Shown: piece by piece, positions 1 to 7,930 of the stretch
How positions within the stretch are numbered: the first letter of the stretch is position 1
Layout of the letters: every line of letters starts with the position of its first letter
Source of the DNA: Actomonas aquatica
GTDB taxonomy: Bacteria; Verrucomicrobiota; Verrucomicrobiia; Opitutales; Opitutaceae
NCBI RefSeq assembly: GCF_019679435.2
Contig: NZ_CP139781.1
Coordinates: forward strand, 5,762,001-5,826,000
Reading direction: 5' to 3'
DNA: 64,000 nt
Translations under genes and position numbers: made by a program
The notes under the pieces: model-generated
Told to the model about the DNA's origin: nothing
Seen by the model: the letters and a program-made list of their open reading frames with translations, nothing else
Database searches by the model: none

Positions 1-170
1 TCGAGGCGCTCGAGGTTGAGGTGGATCTCGGCGCTGGCGTGCCAAGCGGCAAAGGACTGGGGGGCGGCGGAGGTGGCCTCGTTGATTTTGGCCATGGCTG
101 CATCGTGGTCGCCCATGGTGTAGTCGAAGGTGGCGTCTTCGATGAGGGTTTGGAGGGCGTCTTCGGTCAT
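1..170 (-). CDS. TPR-repeat protein, N-terminal part only
   Basis: An open frame begins with ATG at 168-170 on the minus strand and runs off the left edge, so only about 56 residues are visible. They start MTEDALQTLIEDATFDYTMG and continue with a helix-turn-helix pattern (G-D-H-D-A-A, A-P-Q-S-F-A-A-W) typical of a tetratricopeptide repeat. TPR proteins act as scaffolds for protein contacts; the partner cannot be inferred. No signal peptide is seen, so a cytoplasmic place is likely. The rest of the protein lies outside the window. Confidence 0.6.
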   Translation of the reverse strand, partial: MTEDALQTLIEDATFDYTMGDHDAAMAKINEATSAAPQSFAAWHASAEIHLNLERL

Positions 171-199
171 AGGCGCAGTGAAGGCGAACGGGCGGAAGT

Positions 200-240
200 G
201 GAAAGAAAAAGAAAAGACCGGCTCAACGAAGAGCCGGTCT
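200..240 (-). terminator. Intrinsic terminator of the YceI-like gene
   Basis: A perfect 10-bp stem, AGACCGGCTC (215-224) pairing with GAGCCGGTCT (231-240) around a 6-nt loop, lies 30 nt past the stop of the YceI-like gene. On the minus strand it is followed by a T-rich run that complements the GAAAGAAAAAGAAA stretch. That is the layout of a Rho-independent terminator for leftward transcripts. Confidence 0.8.
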
Positions 241-270
241 GGAAAACCGATGGGAGGATGCTTTGGGCGA

Positions 271-891
271 TCAGGCGTCGGGCGCGCTGCCGACCATGGC
301 GATGCTGAGGTCGATTTGGTCGGCGACCTTGTCCTCGTTCTGGCCGGGACGGATGCCGTAGTCGGAGCGGCTGATGGAGAATTCGCCGCGCACGACGAGC
401 AGGTCGCCGCCGATCTCGGGCTTGTTGATGCGCTTGCCGAAGGCGTCGGCGAGGTAGGTGAGTTTGACCGGCACAGAGATGTCCTTGGTCACGCCCTTGA
501 GGGTGAAGGAACCGTGGGCGGTGGCGGTGGTGGTGGTGCCGGCGGTGGAGACGTCGGAGAGGCTCTCGATGGCGAAGGTGATCTCAGGATGACCGGCGGC
601 ATCGATCCAGCCCTCGCTGAGGAGGTGGTCACGCATGGTGTCGTTGGTGACCTTGAGCGACGGAGTGGCGACGACGATGGTGCCGGTGGTGGCGGCCGGA
701 TTGGCCGGGTCGAAGGACACGGTGCCGGAGATGCCGTTGGCGGTGCCGGCGATGGGCTCGAGCAGCGAGTCCAGATGGAAGGAAATCGCGTTCACGCCCT
801 TCGGGTCCTTGAAGTCATAGGACGCCGGAGCGGCCATCGCAGCACCGGCGATGGACAGGGAGAGGAGGAAGGCAAGGATGGTCTTTTTCAT
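271..891 (-). CDS. YceI-family lipocalin-like periplasmic protein
   Basis: A 206-residue protein. The ATG at 889-891 gives a clean signal peptide, MKKTILAFLLSLSIAGAAMA, with cleavage expected after residue 20. The mature part reads as the YceI beta-barrel: S-Y-D-F-K-D-P-K-G near the start, an I-S-F-H-L-D-S segment, G-T-V-S-F-D-P, F-A-I-E-S-L, G-S-F-T-L-K-G-V-T-K and a closing F-S-I-S-R-S-D-Y-G-I. YceI proteins bind isoprenoid-type lipids in the periplasm. A small membrane protein lies 38 nt upstream on the same strand, so the two are probably co-transcribed. This pairing recalls YceI with a membrane electron-transfer partner, but no haem ligands are evident in the neighbour. The family call is firm and the role is not. 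Confidence 0.85.
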   Translation of the reverse strand: MKKTILAFLLSLSIAGAAMAAPASYDFKDPKGVNAISFHLDSLLEPIAGTANGISGTVSFDPANPAATTGTIVVATPSLKVTNDTMRDHLLSEGWIDAAGHPEITFAIESLSDVSTAGTTTTATAHGSFTLKGVTKDISVPVKLTYLADAFGKRINKPEIGGDLLVVRGEFSISRSDYGIRPGQNEDKVADQIDLSIAMVGSAPDA

Positions 892-929
892 GTTGGTTTG
901 GGAAAGGGAAATGAGGGAGCCGCCGAGCA

Positions 930-1199
930 TCAGACCGCGGCGGTCGGTCGGCGCTTGACGAAGAGCGACACGCCGAAGAGCACGACACCAAGAGCGACGC
1001 CGCCGACCAGGTATTCCATGCCGGGCACAAAACGATCTTCGTAGGTCGTGTATTCGAGGCCGGTGATTTCGTCGATTTGGGTGACGGGCACCTGGTCCAT
1101 GCTCCAGCCGGAGTGGGCCCCGGCGTTCACCCACCAAATGACGGTGGCGACGACGAGCAGGAGGGAGAGGAGGCGGAGAGGAAGGCGCAGGGCTGCCAT
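930..1199 (-). CDS. Small two-helix membrane protein
   Basis: 89 residues starting at ATG 1199. Residues about 4-24 form one hydrophobic helix (LRLPLRLLSLLLVVATVIWW). A second runs from about 63 to 80, ending in F-V-K-R-R. Between them is a roughly 35-residue polar loop containing Y-T-T-Y-E-D-R-F-V-P-G. I recognise no family. It sits directly upstream of the YceI-like gene in the same direction with 38 nt between, so it is most likely the first gene of a two-gene operon and may work with that protein at the membrane. Confidence 0.65.
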   Translation of the reverse strand: MAALRLPLRLLSLLLVVATVIWWVNAGAHSGWSMDQVPVTQIDEITGLEYTTYEDRFVPGMEYLVGGVALGVVLFGVSLFVKRRPTAAV

Positions 1200-1272
1200 G
1201 CGCCGTAGCGAGGGCGTTCCGCGTTGAAAGGCAAATGGCCCGGAACGAAATTTCAGGGCGTGGCCAGCTCGC

Positions 1273-2166
1273 TCATCGGTGCTGATGGCGGCGGCGACTG
1301 TAGGCGAATGCCAGCCCCACGAGGCCGGAGAGCAGGGCGAAATTGGTGGGCTCGGGCACCGCGCTGAGCGAGTTGGCGGAAATGTAAGCCGCGATATCGG
1401 TGGCGTAGTTTCCGACGTAGGAAAAACCGCTGGCCTGGTAGGTGGTGGTCGAGGTTGCTACGCTGCCGGTCCACCAATTGATGCCCGTCAGGTAAAGGGT
1501 GTCGCCGGACGTGAGAAACAGGGGGGCACCTGAATCGCCGGGTTCCAACAAGGCCTCGTAGGTCAAACCGCCGGGGGTGTTATAGAGCGAAACCAAGGCG
1601 TGATCCGTGGTGCCGGCGACCTCGTTGTTGGAAATCCAGGACTCGAGATAGTTTTCGCCGACGGCGAGATCCTGGGTCGTCGACCACGTGGTGTCGGAGT
1701 GGCCCGTGATCTTGGCCCGGCGACCGGCGATACTGGAGGAGGCAAATTCGGCGAAACTGGAGATGGTCTCCGTTTGATAGTCGTAGCTCGTGTAAGTCGA
1801 CGTGAGGGGAGTCGCGAGCAGGCCGATCCAGAGGTCGGAAGAGCCGAGGCGTTGGCCGCCGGTCACCGTGACCGTGGTGCTGGCTCCGGCGGGGTCGTTG
1901 CTGTTGTAGAAGGTGACCGAGGAGCCCACTTCCGGGTGGTAGTGGTTGGCGCTGAGAAAAACGTCCAGCGCCACCAGGGTCGCCCATTGGCCGGCGCTGC
2001 TGCGGCCGACGCCGGACCAGTCAAAGGCGCTGCCGATGAAGTCCGGGTCGTTGGCGAAGCGGTCATTGGTCTCGGTCGAAAAATCGACGATGACGACCGC
2101 GTGGACGGCGTGCGCGAACAGCAGCGAGGCGAAGGGCGCTAACAGAGCTCGGGCGATGCCAGTCAT
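1273..2166 (-). CDS. PEP-CTERM-anchored trypsin-like serine protease
   Basis: 297 residues with a signal peptide (about 1-23). The middle has the spacing of a chymotrypsin-fold protease: W-A-T-L-V-A-L-D-V-F-L-S-A-N-H with His75 where trypsins have the AAHC histidine, Ser-Ser-Asp111-Leu-Trp for the catalytic Asp, and E-P-G-D-S-G-A-P with Ser212. The C-terminus is a PEP-CTERM sorting signal: VPEP at 270-273, a hydrophobic stretch, then an R-R-R-H tail, which predicts processing by an exosortase and display at the cell surface or in the matrix. The gene has no close co-directional partner; the next gene (3448 to 2228) ends 61 nt upstream. The triad assignment is by motif only. The protein could be a catalytically weak relative. 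Confidence 0.75.
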   Translation of the reverse strand: MTGIARALLAPFASLLFAHAVHAVVIVDFSTETNDRFANDPDFIGSAFDWSGVGRSSAGQWATLVALDVFLSANHYHPEVGSSVTFYNSNDPAGASTTVTVTGGQRLGSSDLWIGLLATPLTSTYTSYDYQTETISSFAEFASSSIAGRRAKITGHSDTTWSTTQDLAVGENYLESWISNNEVAGTTDHALVSLYNTPGGLTYEALLEPGDSGAPLFLTSGDTLYLTGINWWTGSVATSTTTYQASGFSYVGNYATDIAAYISANSLSAVPEPTNFALLSGLVGLAFAYSRRRHQHR

Positions 2167-2227
2167 TGGCGCGAACGTAGGTGTCGTGCGCGACTTGGCA
2201 ATACGCCCGAGCTGGGTCGAGGCGGTC

Positions 2228-3448
2228 TTATTCAGCCGGCTTGCGCAGGCGGAACATCATGACGTCGTGCGATTCGACGACGCGGGAGTAGTTCTCATCG
2301 GACATTCCGACGACTTCTTTGGTCCACACGTCGTAGAGTTCCTTGGGCTCGCCGAGCATGTAGAAACGATGGAAGGGGATGGTGAGTTCGCGGGCTTCGT
2401 CGGCGGTATTGAGCGCGCAGACGGCCCATTCGCCGTCGCTGAGTTCTTTGAGGAAGATCTCGATGCCGGCGGCGTCTTCGTCGAGGGCCTTAAAGCCCTG
2501 CTTGCCGAGGGGATCCTGGTTGATGGCAATGACGTCGGGATCGGTCATGATGGCGGTGATCTCATCGCTCATGTGGCGCACGTCGTTGCCGGCCATGAGG
2601 GGGGCGGCGATCATGCACCAAAGGCTGAAGTGGGCGCGGGACTCGGCGACGGTGAGGCCGTCGTTGCCGACTTCCATCATGTCGGGGTCGTTCCAGTGGC
2701 CGGGGCCGGCGTATTTGGCGATGCCGTTGGGGCCCCACTCCTTCACCAGTTCGGATTGGAGATCGAGGATGCGTTTCCAGCCCATTTCCCACATCTTGTA
2801 GCCGTCCCAGGAGTCGTAGATGTCGCCGGTGGTGCGCCAGAGGTGACCAACGTCCTCGGCCCATTCCCAAGGTTTGGCGGTGCCCCATTCGCAGATGGAG
2901 AACACGATCGGCCGGCCGGCGGTGTAGAGGGCGTCACGCATGGTGGTGTAGGCCTCGCGGGCGTCGCGGGTCTCGGTGTAGCACCAGTCGTATTTCAGGT
3001 AGTCGATGCCCCAGGAAGCCCAGAGACGGGCGTCCTGATATTCGTGGCCTTGGGAGCCCGGGTAGCCGGCGCAGGTTTTGGAGCCGGCGCAGGAATAGAT
3101 GCCGAGTTTGAAGCCGCGCTCGTGCACGTAGTCGGCGAGGGCCTTCATGCCGGAGGGGAATTTCTCCGGGTCGGCGACGAGGCTGCCGTTTTCGTCGCGT
3201 TCGCGCAGGGACCAGGTGTCGTCGAGCACGATGTATTCGTAGCCGGCGTCACGCATGCCGTTGGCGACCATGGCGTCGGCGACACCTTTCACGAGGTCTT
3301 CGTTGATGTTGCTGGCGAAGGTGTTCCAGCTGTTCCAGCCCATGGGCGGAGTCTGGGCGAGGTCTTCAAACTTCTGGGCCGAGAGCGGGCTGGCGAGCAG
3401 CGCGGCGCCGAGGGCCAGGGCGGACAAGGGGTTGAGGCGATTCATCAT
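2228..3448 (-). CDS. GH27 family alpha-galactosidase, secreted
   Basis: About 406 residues if started at the first of two adjacent ATGs (3448 and 3445); either gives a signal peptide ending near ASPLSAQ. Family GH27 signatures run in order: T-P-P-M-G-W-N-S-W-N (33-42), Y-I-V-L-D-D-T-W, D-Y-L-K-Y-D-W-C-Y with nucleophile Asp154, W-R-T-T-G-D-I with the likely acid/base Asp209, and G-H-W-N-D-P-D-M-M. It removes terminal alpha-linked galactose (or arabinopyranose) from oligosaccharides in the periplasm or outside. It is divergent from a cytoplasmic GH1 enzyme, with about 170 nt of shared control region, which suggests a small glycan-degradation locus. The open frame continues 35 codons upstream, but that part looks non-coding. 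Confidence 0.92.
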   Translation of the reverse strand: MMNRLNPLSALALGAALLASPLSAQKFEDLAQTPPMGWNSWNTFASNINEDLVKGVADAMVANGMRDAGYEYIVLDDTWSLRERDENGSLVADPEKFPSGMKALADYVHERGFKLGIYSCAGSKTCAGYPGSQGHEYQDARLWASWGIDYLKYDWCYTETRDAREAYTTMRDALYTAGRPIVFSICEWGTAKPWEWAEDVGHLWRTTGDIYDSWDGYKMWEMGWKRILDLQSELVKEWGPNGIAKYAGPGHWNDPDMMEVGNDGLTVAESRAHFSLWCMIAAPLMAGNDVRHMSDEITAIMTDPDVIAINQDPLGKQGFKALDEDAAGIEIFLKELSDGEWAVCALNTADEARELTIPFHRFYMLGEPKELYDVWTKEVVGMSDENYSRVVESHDVMMFRLRKPAE

Positions 3449-3603
3449 TAAACAGGATTTTTGGGTGAAGAGGGGAGGGAGGAACAGGGGCGTTTTAAAC
3501 CGGGTTTGTGGAAGGGGTTGCGAGGAGGAGAACGGGGTTTTCCGCGGAAGCAAAGTGCATCCTAGCGAACGCGGCGCTTTACGGCATTGAGAAATATTAT
3601 CTT

Positions 3604-3618
3604 GGTTAGCGTTTTACC
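3604..3618. promoter_or_regulatory. Possible LacI-type operator before the GH1 gene
   Basis: GGTTAGCGTTTTACC just ahead of the ATG at 3622 is an imperfect palindrome (GGT...ACC arms) with a central CG, like many LacI-family operators. It would overlap the ribosome-binding region, a sensible place for repression. A LacI-type regulator is encoded at 28547-29662, but nothing links it to this site. Weak evidence only. Confidence 0.25.
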
Positions 3619-3621
3619 GGT

Positions 3622-4983
3622 ATGAGTTTTCCATCTGAATTTACCTGGGGGGCTGCCGCGGCGGCCTATCAAATCGAAGGAGCTTGGAACGTGGATGGCC
3701 GCGGTCCGTCGGTGTGGGACACCTTTTCGCAGACTGCGGGCAAGGTGTTTGAGAACCACAACGGCAACGTGGCCTGCGATCACTACCATCGCTGGCGCGA
3801 GGACATCGGGCTGATGAAGCAGCTCGGCATCAAGGCCTACCGCCTGTCCCTGTCCTGGTCGCGCATCCTGCCGCAGGGCACGGGCGAGGTGAACGAGGCG
3901 GGCCTCAAGTTCTACGACGACCTCATCAACGGCCTGCTCGAGGCCGGCATCCAGCCGTGGGTGACCCTCTTCCACTGGGACCTGCCACAGGCGCTGCAGG
4001 ACCAGGGCGGTTTCACCAATCCGGCGATTGCCGACTGGTTTGGTGACTACGCGACGATCGTGGCCAAGCGCCTCGGCGATCGGGTGAACCACTGGATGAC
4101 GATCAACGAGCCGCCGGTGATCCTGGGTCTCGGTTATCAGGACGGTGTCTTCGCCCCCGGTCTGAAACTCTCCTACGCCGAGTGTTTGGCGGCTGCGCAC
4201 AACCTGTTGCGCGCCCACGGCAAGGGCGTGCAGGCCCTGCGCGCAAACTGCGTGGGACCGCAGCAAATCTCCATCGCGCACACCTCACGGGAACCGATCC
4301 CGGCGAGTGACTCGCCGGCCGATATCGAGGCGGCCCGCGCCCGCTATTTTGGCTGCGTTGCCGAGAACATGTGGAACCTCGCCTGGTGGGCGGATCCGAT
4401 CGTGTTGGGTCGTTATCCGGAGGATGGTCTGGAGCGCTTCAAGGAGCACCTGCCGACGATCACCGACGCCGACATGAAGCTCATCTCCGAGCCGATCGAC
4501 TACCTCGCCTACAACTGCTACTCGGGCTACAAAGTGAAGGCCGGGGCGGACGGCGTGGCCGAGGTCATCACCGATGGTCACGGCATCGGCAACCCGCGCG
4601 GCACGCTGCCGTGGCTGAGCATCGCGCCGGAGGCGATCTACTGGGCGGCCCGCTGGCAGACCGAGCGTTACAAGCTGCCGCTGGTCTTCTCGGAAAACGG
4701 CTTCTGCAACACCGACTTTGTGCATCGCGACGGCAAGGTGCACGACAGCCAGCGCATCGAGTTCATGCACCACTACCTTACGGCCATCGGTAAGGCGATC
4801 GACGACGGCGCCGATGTGCAGGGCTACTTCTACTGGTCGATCATGGACAACTTCGAGTGGGCCGAAGGTTACAAGGACCGTTTCGGCATCGTGCACGTCG
4901 ATTACCAGACGCAGGTGCGCACCCCGAAGGACTCGTTCTACTGGTATCGCGATCTCATCGCGCGGGGCGGTCAGCTCGACTGA
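3622..4983 (+). CDS. GH1 family beta-glucosidase
   Basis: 453 residues, a normal length for GH1. The N-terminal F-T-W-G-A-A-A-A-A-Y-Q-I-E-G-A signature is complete. The acid/base lies in T-I-N-E-P (Glu163) and the nucleophile in F-S-E-N-G (Glu358); Asn162 and the C-terminal D-N-F-E-W-A-E-G-Y substrate motif are present. There is no signal peptide, so it acts in the cytoplasm on imported cellobiose-type or related beta-glucosides. The ATG at 3622 sits directly before the conserved start of the family. A strong terminator follows, so it appears to be a single-gene transcript, divergent from the GH27 gene. Beta-galactosidase or other GH1 specificities cannot be excluded. Confidence 0.93.
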   Translation: MSFPSEFTWGAAAAAYQIEGAWNVDGRGPSVWDTFSQTAGKVFENHNGNVACDHYHRWREDIGLMKQLGIKAYRLSLSWSRILPQGTGEVNEAGLKFYDDLINGLLEAGIQPWVTLFHWDLPQALQDQGGFTNPAIADWFGDYATIVAKRLGDRVNHWMTINEPPVILGLGYQDGVFAPGLKLSYAECLAAAHNLLRAHGKGVQALRANCVGPQQISIAHTSREPIPASDSPADIEAARARYFGCVAENMWNLAWWADPIVLGRYPEDGLERFKEHLPTITDADMKLISEPIDYLAYNCYSGYKVKAGADGVAEVITDGHGIGNPRGTLPWLSIAPEAIYWAARWQTERYKLPLVFSENGFCNTDFVHRDGKVHDSQRIEFMHHYLTAIGKAIDDGADVQGYFYWSIMDNFEWAEGYKDRFGIVHVDYQTQVRTPKDSFYWYRDLIARGGQLD

Positions 4984-5013
4984 GCGACTGAACCGGTTGA
5001 GATATTTTGTATG

Positions 5014-5047
5014 GCGGGTGGCACGTTGTTGCCGCCCGCTTTTTTTT
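5014..5047 (+). terminator. Terminator after the GH1 gene
   Basis: GCGGGTGGCA and TGCCGCCCGC form a near-perfect stem (5014-5039) followed directly by eight T residues. The T-run overlaps the stop codon of the oppositely oriented kinase gene, so the two transcription units converge without a gap. Confidence 0.85.
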
Positions 5048-7904
5048 ACCCGCCGAGCACGGTTTTCAGCATCTTGCTGAGTTCGGCGATGCGGTAGGGT
5101 TTGGTGAGGTAACCGCAGAAACCCATTTCGAGGAACTGGCGGGCCATCTCGTCGTTGTCGTAGCCGCTGGAGACGATGGCCCGCACATCGGGGTCGATTT
5201 CCTTGAGCTTCTTGAAGGTCTCTTCGCCGCCCATGCCGCCCACGATGGTGAGGTCGAGCAGGACGACGTCATAGGGGCGGTTGACCGCGTGGTAGCGGCG
5301 GTAGAGGGCGAGGGCGTCTTCGCCGCGGTGGGCGAGGTCGACCTTGTAGTCGAGGCCCTCGAGCATCGTTTTGCTGATGTCGCAGAGCTGTTTCTCGTCG
5401 TCCATGAAGAGCACGCGGCCGGTGCCGTAGCGGAGGCTGGCGGCTTTGCGCACGCCGGTTTCGAGCGACTTGGTGGTGACGGGGAGAAAACTGGTGAAGC
5501 TGGTGCCGACACCGACGGTGGAGTCGACACCGAGCTGGCCGCCGTGTTTGCGGATAATGGACAACACGGTGGCGAGGCCGAGGCCGGTGCCAGTCTTTTT
5601 GGTGGTGAAGAACGGCTCGAAGATGCGGTCGATTTTGTCCTCGGGAATGCCGGCGCCGTTGTCCTGCACCTCGATCTGCACGTAGTCGCCGCCGGCGAGC
5701 GGAGGCACGCGGCCCTCGGCGAGGGTGACGGTGCGGCAGCGGATCCAGATGGTGCCCTGGGACGGGTCGGCCATGGCCTGCATGGCGTTGATGATGAGGT
5801 TTTGGTAGACCTGAATGATCTGGCCGCGGTCGACCTCGATGGGGCCGGCGCGTTCGTCGAGTTCGACATGGATCGTGACCGGGCTCCCGGCGGCGGCGAC
5901 GCGCACGGCGTCGCGCAGAACGTCGGCCGGGCGGGTGACGGTGTAGGTGCCGCCGGGGTTGCCCTTGGCAAAGGAGAGCAGCTGACGCGTGAGGGTCTTG
6001 GCCGTCATGCACGCCGTCTCGGCGTCGCTGAGTTTGTCGTAGTCGCGGTTGTCCTTGGCGATGGAGATGGCGCCGAGGATGGTGGACAGCAGGTTGTTAA
6101 AATCGTGGGCGATGCCGCCGGCGAGTTGGCCGAGCGAGTCGAAGCGGTTGGCGCGGATGAGCTCCTCGGGCGTGAGCGACATCTCGTTGGGGTCGCGGAA
6201 GACGAGGGCGAGGCCACCGATGCGGTCGTCGGGGCCGCGGAGTTGTCGCACCGTCCAGGCGACGGCGCGGGGGGGCTGACCTTCGGACTCCAGCAAGTGC
6301 TCGGTGTGGAGACGAGGGGCGCCATCGGCTTCCAGGGCGAGCTCGATGGAGTCAGTCGCGGGCTGACGGTCGGATGCGTTGAGCAGGCGGAATTCCTCGG
6401 CGAGCGGATGCTCGCGCACGGCGGCGGTCGGCCGACCGAGGAAGCGCTCGGCCCGCGTATTCATGAAGGTAATACCCCCGTGGGCATCGGTGAGGATGAC
6501 GGCCTCGTGCAGGGCGTTGAGCACGCCGGGCAGTTTTTCCTGCTCGGCGGGCGTCGGGACGGGCAGCGCGAAGGGGACGGCGGAATATCCGGCCCGGGGC
6601 GGAGGCTGTGCGTGGGGTGAGGAGGCGGGCAGCACACAGCCGACCACGCGGAGCAGTTCACCGCGGCGACTTACCCGGCGCTGCAGTCCGAGCGCGACCG
6701 GAATGTCGACGCGATCGGAACGGCGCAGGGTGGCGGGGCCATTGCCCCACGGAGCGTCGCCGCCGAAGTGGGCCAGATAGTGGGTGAGGTCGCCTTCGCA
6801 GTCGGTCAGGTGTTGGGTGAAAACGCCGATGTCGGGGTGCTCCACCGGGTCGCCGATGAGGGCGCGCCAGGCGGGCGAAGTCCAGGCGCGGCCTTCGGCA
6901 AAATCGAGGTCGAAGACGGCGAGCTCACCGTCGCCGCAGAGGGCGTCGAGGCGGTCTTCGGCGATGACGCCGAGTTCTTCGACCTCCTTGCGTTCGGAGA
7001 TGTCGAGGTGGAAGCCGACCACGCGTTGGAGTTCGCCATCGGCGGCGAAGATCTGGACGCCGACGCAGTTGATCCACACCCAGTGGCCGCGGCGGTGTTT
7101 CATGCGAAACTCGACGGAGAAGCTGCGACGATCGGAGCGGGTGTGGCGACCCACCTGGTCGGGGGCGGCGGCGGAGTCGTCGGGGTGGATGAGCTTCAGC
7201 CAGGTGTCGTAGGTGTTGGCGAGATCGGCGTCGGCGTAGCCCAGCAGGCGTTTCCAGGCGGGCGAGTAGTGGGTTTCGTCGGCCGCAAAATTGAGGTCAA
7301 AAAAGCCGGCGGCGTCGCTCTGGACGAGTTGAGGCCAGGCAGTCGGGGCGTCGGTGGATGCGCTCGGCGCGGTGGTGGCTGCGGTCGGTGACGGCGTGTT
7401 GGGGGCCGCCGCGGGCGCGGGCGAGGCAGCCGGTTCACGGGGAGGGATCGCGAGTCGGGCGAGCCAAGCGATGTCGGTGCCGTCGGCTTCCTCGAGCTCC
7501 ACCCGCACCTCGGTGGGTGATTCGTCGGGTTCGTGGCGCAGGCACAGCGGCACCCGTTGTTCGGTGGCGGTGGCGGAGAGCACCTCCCATTGGGTGTCCA
7601 GCAGTTCGGGGTCGTCCGAAACGACTTCGAAGGCAAAGAGCGTGACAAAAGGTTGGCCGATCTGGGCGCTGAGTGGACCGGGGCAAAAGGCCTCGGCGGC
7701 GAGGTTGGCGCCGAGAATGTGACCGCGGGCGTTGAGCAAGAAGGTTGCACTGAGCCCCGGGCGTCGAAGGGCCGGGGGGCGGGAGTGCGGATCGATCGGA
7801 CTGGAAGAAGGCGAGCTCAAGGTCGGTCGGGATCGCTTCGAGCCGGGGGAGGTGGACCTAGCAAGAAGGTAGGGGAGACTTACTAGGTCCGTTCGGAGCG
7901 ACAA
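5046..7904 (-). CDS. PAS-domain hybrid histidine kinase with C-terminal receiver
   Basis: About 952 residues. No transmembrane segment is obvious, so it is a soluble sensor. PAS-like regions lie at about 50-155, 190-310 (followed by D-I-S-E-R-K), 320-425 and 460-575. HisKA follows with L-A-G-G-I-A-H-D-F-N-N (His600). The HATPase_c domain shows Q-N-L-I-I-N-A-M-Q-A-M (N box), D-N-G-A-G-I-P and G-T-G-L-G-L. It ends in a receiver with acidic pair D835-D836 and phosphoacceptor Asp884 in V-V-L-L-D-L-T, plus T-K-P-Y. The start is uncertain: the frame opens with TTG at 7904 and has no early ATG. It lies 26 nt after hemH on the same strand, so the two may be co-transcribed. A paralogous kinase lies beyond hemH. 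Confidence 0.88.
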   Translation of the reverse strand: MSLRTDLVSLPYLLARSTSPGSKRSRPTLSSPSSSPIDPHSRPPALRRPGLSATFLLNARGHILGANLAAEAFCPGPLSAQIGQPFVTLFAFEVVSDDPELLDTQWEVLSATATEQRVPLCLRHEPDESPTEVRVELEEADGTDIAWLARLAIPPREPAASPAPAAAPNTPSPTAATTAPSASTDAPTAWPQLVQSDAAGFFDLNFAADETHYSPAWKRLLGYADADLANTYDTWLKLIHPDDSAAAPDQVGRHTRSDRRSFSVEFRMKHRRGHWVWINCVGVQIFAADGELQRVVGFHLDISERKEVEELGVIAEDRLDALCGDGELAVFDLDFAEGRAWTSPAWRALIGDPVEHPDIGVFTQHLTDCEGDLTHYLAHFGGDAPWGNGPATLRRSDRVDIPVALGLQRRVSRRGELLRVVGCVLPASSPHAQPPPRAGYSAVPFALPVPTPAEQEKLPGVLNALHEAVILTDAHGGITFMNTRAERFLGRPTAAVREHPLAEEFRLLNASDRQPATDSIELALEADGAPRLHTEHLLESEGQPPRAVAWTVRQLRGPDDRIGGLALVFRDPNEMSLTPEELIRANRFDSLGQLAGGIAHDFNNLLSTILGAISIAKDNRDYDKLSDAETACMTAKTLTRQLLSFAKGNPGGTYTVTRPADVLRDAVRVAAAGSPVTIHVELDERAGPIEVDRGQIIQVYQNLIINAMQAMADPSQGTIWIRCRTVTLAEGRVPPLAGGDYVQIEVQDNGAGIPEDKIDRIFEPFFTTKKTGTGLGLATVLSIIRKHGGQLGVDSTVGVGTSFTSFLPVTTKSLETGVRKAASLRYGTGRVLFMDDEKQLCDISKTMLEGLDYKVDLAHRGEDALALYRRYHAVNRPYDVVLLDLTIVGGMGGEETFKKLKEIDPDVRAIVSSGYDNDEMARQFLEMGFCGYLTKPYRIAELSKMLKTVLGG

Positions 7905-7930
7905 TCATCGAATGATTGCCGCGCAAGCCC

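Noticed and set aside
5007-6620. Plus-strand open frame of 537 codons opposite the hybrid kinase
   Set aside because: Antisense shadow with V/A/G/E-rich composition and no motif; the minus strand has the full kinase and receiver signatures.
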